A stretch of DNA of 9,282 bases. Origin: an uncultured Oscillospiraceae bacterium (GTDB lineage Bacteria; Bacillota; Clostridia; Oscillospirales; Acutalibacteraceae). Shown here piece after piece: positions 6,948-9,282 of this stretch. A program made the position numbers and the translations under genes. The DNA lies in contig USIA01000065.1 in the NCBI GenBank assembly GCA_900554535.1, forward strand, positions 1 through 9,282, read 5' to 3'. A model generated the notes under the pieces. The model was not told the origin of the DNA. It made no database searches and saw only the letters and a list, made by a program, of their open reading frames with translations. How positions within the stretch are numbered: the first letter of the stretch is position 1; each line of letters opens with the position of its first letter.

Positions 6948-7292
6948 TTACCGCACCGGCGTATAATTCATCCGAGCGTCCTCCTGCGTGGCCTCCAGCT
7001 TAAAGATGACGGGGCGCAGGCCGTCGTTGCAGCTGCAAATCGCGACGCCTGGCTTGCGAATCCAATCTCCATAGTAAAAGAGCTCATTTTCCATACCGTG
7101 CGCCAGTGCAAACACATATTGATAAATCGCCTTCCATGCTTCGTCGCAAAAGCCCTCTGGTTTCGCATAATCGGCATAGAATACCTGCCCTTCCCGCATC
7201 ATGGGACAGGCGGTGAGTCCCGGCACGCCATATTCACGGGCAAGTGTTTGATCCAGCGTGGTCTTTAATACGGTAATTTTTACTTTTTTCAT
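6948..7292 (-). CDS. TIGR04076 family protein, function unknown
   Basis: A 114-residue soluble protein matching my recollection of the TIGR04076 family: MKKVKITVLKTT at the N-terminus, an EYG turn, a C-P dipeptide at 29-30, EGQ-x-F, KPEGFCDEAWKAIYQYVFALAHG at 44-66, and a C-terminal C-x-C-x-DGLRPVIFKLE at 86-100. Four cysteines (C29, C49, C86, C88) sit in the conserved blocks, which would suit metal or redox chemistry, but no activity is established for the family. The start at 7292 follows AGGAGG (7299-7304) with a 6-nt spacer; the in-frame extension back to 7364 lies in the leader. It has a near-consensus promoter of its own and is divergent from prfC. No signal peptide or membrane segment is visible. 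Confidence 0.85.
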   Translation of the reverse strand: MKKVKITVLKTTLDQTLAREYGVPGLTACPMMREGQVFYADYAKPEGFCDEAWKAIYQYVFALAHGMENELFYYGDWIRKPGVAICSCNDGLRPVIFKLEATQEDARMNYTPVR

Positions 7293-7346
7293 AAAAAGCC
7301 TCCTCTGCCTGAGCCGCAATGATGGGAAAATTTTGCCTTTCTGCTT

Positions 7347-7360
7347 CAGTCGGCAGACTG
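7347..7360 (-). other. Small hairpin in the TIGR04076 leader
   Basis: On the minus strand CAGTC, a TGCC loop and GACTG form a perfect 5-bp stem about 20 nt into the predicted transcript. It has no T-run, so it is not a terminator. It may only stabilise the 5' end. Confidence 0.45.
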
Positions 7361-7384
7361 CCACCTAATCATATCCATATCGTC

Positions 7385-7413
7385 ATTATAGACGCTGCCT
7401 GTGGCAAAGTCAA
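7385..7413 (-). promoter_or_regulatory. Sigma-A promoter of the TIGR04076 (and perhaps HAD) transcript
   Basis: On the minus strand, TTGACT (7408-7413), a 17-nt spacer and TATAAT (7385-7390) predict a start near 7378 and a leader of about 85 nt. Both boxes and the spacing equal those of the valS promoter. The leader contains a small hairpin at 7347-7360. Confidence 0.85.
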
Positions 7414-7449
7414 CGCTGTACGCTTGGCCGACGCAGCAGCAAAAAAGGT

Positions 7450-7478
7450 TTGCAGAAAAGACGCTTTTTTGATAAAAT
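7450..7478 (+). promoter_or_regulatory. Probable sigma-A promoter of prfC
   Basis: TTGCAG (7450-7455), a 17-nt spacer and TAAAAT (7473-7478) predict a start near 7485. It is back to back with the divergent TIGR04076 promoter, with 36 bases between the two -35 boxes, so a regulator bound there could affect both genes. Confidence 0.65.
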
Positions 7479-7484
7479 ATAAGT

Positions 7485-7639
7485 TACTGCGTGTTCTGTA
7501 AGGCAGCCGCCGGAACCATCGAAAAATGTGTGTCCTGCGGCAAGCGATAGGAACGAATCCGCAAACAGCATTTTGTGCTGCGCCGCGAAAGCCCAGGTGT
7601 TATCACACGCAGATAGACAGGATGGAGGATTTTTCTTCT
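7485..7639 (+). other. Long 5' leader of prfC, no recognised riboswitch
   Basis: About 155 nt lie between the predicted start of transcription and the prfC ATG. I see a 5-bp hairpin CAGCA-TTTTG-TGCTG at 7566-7580 and a possible 5-bp pairing of GCCGC (7506-7510) with GCGGC (7537-7541), but no U-tract terminator and no known riboswitch core. An in-frame ATG at 7526 has no ribosome binding site, and the residues it would add do not resemble the RF3 N-terminus. The GGAGGA at 7624-7629 ends the leader. Confidence 0.5.
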
Positions 7640-9238
7640 ATGGATTATAAACAGGAAATCGAACGGCGCCGCACGTTTGCGATCATCTCGCATCCGGATG
7701 CCGGCAAAACCACCCTCACGGAAAAGCTGTTGCTTTACGGAGGCGCCATCCAGCAGGCTGGCATGGTCAAGGGAAAGCGCAACATGCGCCACGCAGTGTC
7801 CGACTGGATGGAAATTGAAAAGCAACGTGGCATTTCCGTCACCTCTTCTGTGATGCAGTTTGAATACAATCATTTTTGCATCAACATTCTGGATACACCC
7901 GGCCATGAGGATTTTTCGGAAGACACATATCGCACGCTGATGGCTGCGGACAGCGCCGTCATGGTCATTGACGCGAGCAAGGGCGTTGAGAAGCAGACCC
8001 GCAAATTGTTCAAGGTTTGCACGTTGCGGCACATCCCGATTTTTACTTTTATCAACAAGATGGACCGCGACGCCCGTAATCCTTATGACCTGATGGACCA
8101 GATCGAATATGAGTTGGGCATCAAGACTTATGCTATGAACTGGCCCATTGGCTCTGGGCGTGACTTCAAAGGCGTCTACGATCGTGCGAGCAAAAAAATT
8201 CTGACTTTTACCGCAGAAGAGACGGCGAATGGCGCCCATCAGGTGGCGGAGGCGGCCAGCGATCTGTCTGACGCGAACCTGGCGGATTTGCTCGGCAGCG
8301 ACCTGCTGCAAACGTTGCACGATGATGTGGAGCTGCTCGACGGCGCAGGCGAAGAATTTTCTTTGGAGGATGTGCGAGCGGGCAGGCTCAGCCCCGTTTT
8401 CTTTGGCTCCGCCTTAACGAATTTTGGCGTTGAGCCGTTTTTGCAGGAATTTCTTCAGATGACCACCCCACCGCTTGCCCGTGAGGCAGACTGCGGCCTG
8501 ATTGACCCGATGGATCCCAATTTTTCCGCCTTTGTGTTCAAGATCCAGGCGAACATGAACAAGGCGCATCGCGACCGCATCGCCTTTATGCGGATTTGTT
8601 CCGGCGAGTTCGACCGCGGCATGGAGGTAATGCACATGCAGGGCGGCCGCAAGATGAAACTGATGCAGCCGCAGCAAATTATGGCCGAGCAGCGCGAGGT
8701 CATTGACCATGCCTATGCAGGTGACATTATCGGTGTATTCGATCCCGGGGTATTTTCGATCGGCGACACGATCTGCGCGCCGGGGAAAAAATTCAAGTTC
8801 GGCGGTATTCCGACTTTTGCGCCCGAACATTTTATGCGCGTCTCTCCAGTGGACACGATGAAGCGCAAACAGTTTGTGAAGGGCATGACGCAGATTGCAC
8901 AGGAAGGCGCCATTCAAATCTTTCAGGAACTTAACGGCGGTATGGAAGACGTGATCGTCGGGGTGGTAGGCGTTTTGCAGTTTGAAGTGCTGGAATACCG
9001 CCTGAAAAACGAATACAATGTCCTGGTCCGGATGGAGGGCCTGCCCTATCAATACATCCGGTGGATTGAAAATGAAGGGATTGACCCCAAAACGCTGGAC
9101 CTGACAAGCGATACCCGCCGGATTCAGGATTTGAAGGGTGCTCCCCTGCTGCTCTTTTCCAGCGAGTGGAATATTGACTGGGCAAAAGAGCACAATCCGG
9201 AATTGCGCCTGAGCGAATTCGGCGGCGCCCATATGTAA
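7640..9238 (+). CDS. prfC: Peptide chain release factor 3 (RF3 GTPase)
   Basis: A 532-residue translational GTPase that recycles RF1 and RF2 from the ribosome after peptide release; RF3 is usually close to this length. The N-terminus EIERRRTFAIISHPDAGKTT is typical of RF3. G1 is SHPDAGKTT at 17-25, G2 is around RGISVTSSV at 63-71, G3 is DTPGHEDF at 85-92, G4 is NKMD at 139-142 and G5 is GSA at 256-258. Domain II starts near 290 (PNFSAFVFKIQANM), and the C-terminal part includes GVVGVLQFEVLEYRL at 441-455. The VKGKRNMRHAVSDWMEIEKQRGISV stretch distinguishes RF3 from EF-G and from Tet(M)-type proteins. Start choice: GGAGGA at 7624-7629 is 10 nt before the ATG at 7640; the ATG at 7622 overlaps that site. 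It is transcribed away from the TIGR04076 gene and nothing in it looks truncated or shifted. Confidence 0.97.
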   Translation: MDYKQEIERRRTFAIISHPDAGKTTLTEKLLLYGGAIQQAGMVKGKRNMRHAVSDWMEIEKQRGISVTSSVMQFEYNHFCINILDTPGHEDFSEDTYRTLMAADSAVMVIDASKGVEKQTRKLFKVCTLRHIPIFTFINKMDRDARNPYDLMDQIEYELGIKTYAMNWPIGSGRDFKGVYDRASKKILTFTAEETANGAHQVAEAASDLSDANLADLLGSDLLQTLHDDVELLDGAGEEFSLEDVRAGRLSPVFFGSALTNFGVEPFLQEFLQMTTPPLAREADCGLIDPMDPNFSAFVFKIQANMNKAHRDRIAFMRICSGEFDRGMEVMHMQGGRKMKLMQPQQIMAEQREVIDHAYAGDIIGVFDPGVFSIGDTICAPGKKFKFGGIPTFAPEHFMRVSPVDTMKRKQFVKGMTQIAQEGAIQIFQELNGGMEDVIVGVVGVLQFEVLEYRLKNEYNVLVRMEGLPYQYIRWIENEGIDPKTLDLTSDTRRIQDLKGAPLLLFSSEWNIDWAKEHNPELRLSEFGGAHM

Positions 9239-9282
9239 TTATATATTTTTTAATTTATATAATAAATCCCCCTGCCTGAGAT
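9239..9282. other. AT-rich stretch after prfC
   Basis: The first ~28 bases after the prfC stop are almost purely A/T, in sharp contrast with the genes. TTATATA (9239-9245) can pair with TATATAA (9256-9262), but this all-A/T stem with no following T-run is a poor terminator. TATAAT at 9258-9263 resembles a -10 box, yet the bases 17 nt upstream (GTAATT) are not a -35 box. The function cannot be settled within the window. Confidence 0.3.

Noticed and set aside
7319..7501. 60-residue plus-strand frame in the divergent gap
   Set aside because: It covers both promoters, lacks a ribosome binding site and has no recognisable composition or motif.
7484..8320. 278-residue minus-strand reading frame opposite the start of prfC
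   Set aside because: It lies antisense to the conserved GTPase domain, has no ribosome binding site or recognisable motif, and such frames arise from codon bias of the real gene.
8414..9232. 272-residue minus-strand reading frame opposite the end of prfC
   Set aside because: It is antisense to conserved RF3 sequence with no motif or start signal of its own.

Overview
The window looks like ordinary chromosomal DNA of a Gram-positive, low-to-mid GC Bacillota, most likely a gut-type Clostridia (Oscillospirales-like). The evidence is a T-box leader on valS, a Cys-rich DUF1540 protein, a TIGR04076-family protein, strong AGGAGG-type ribosome binding sites and sigma-A style promoters (TTGACT-N17-TATAAT). 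Base composition is a little above half G+C by eye. No phage, transposon, CRISPR, rRNA or tRNA gene is visible.

Layout. Positions 1-648 (+): 3' part of coaBC (CoaB, phosphopantothenoylcysteine synthetase domain), cut by the window edge; its first ~35 bases read abnormally. 708-1043 (+): small DUF1540 protein with two cysteine-rich repeats. 1067-1110: long hairpin with T-runs on both strands, placed between convergent genes as a two-way terminator. On the minus strand, in transcription order: a TIGR04076 protein (7292-6948) and a HAD-family phosphatase/phosphoglucomutase-like protein (6833-6210); then a new promoter whose -35 box contains the stop codon of the HAD gene; a ~300-nt T-box leader; valS (5882-3258); folC (3261-1945, ATGA overlap with valS); and a sirtuin deacylase (1844-1125) that may have its own promoter. 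7293-7639 is a divergent regulatory gap with one promoter pointing each way. 7640-9238 (+): prfC, release factor 3. The last 44 bases are strongly AT-rich.

Functionally these are housekeeping genes: coenzyme A synthesis, folate polyglutamylation, valine tRNA charging under tRNA-sensing control, NAD-dependent deacylation and translation termination. I found no new multi-gene system. The points most worth a second look are the details of the valS T-box (its promoter overlapping the upstream gene, and a second copy of the antiterminator arm just past the terminator), the duplicated DUF1540 protein, the uncharacterised TIGR04076 protein with a strong promoter of its own, the long prfC leader, and the suspect sequence at the left edge.
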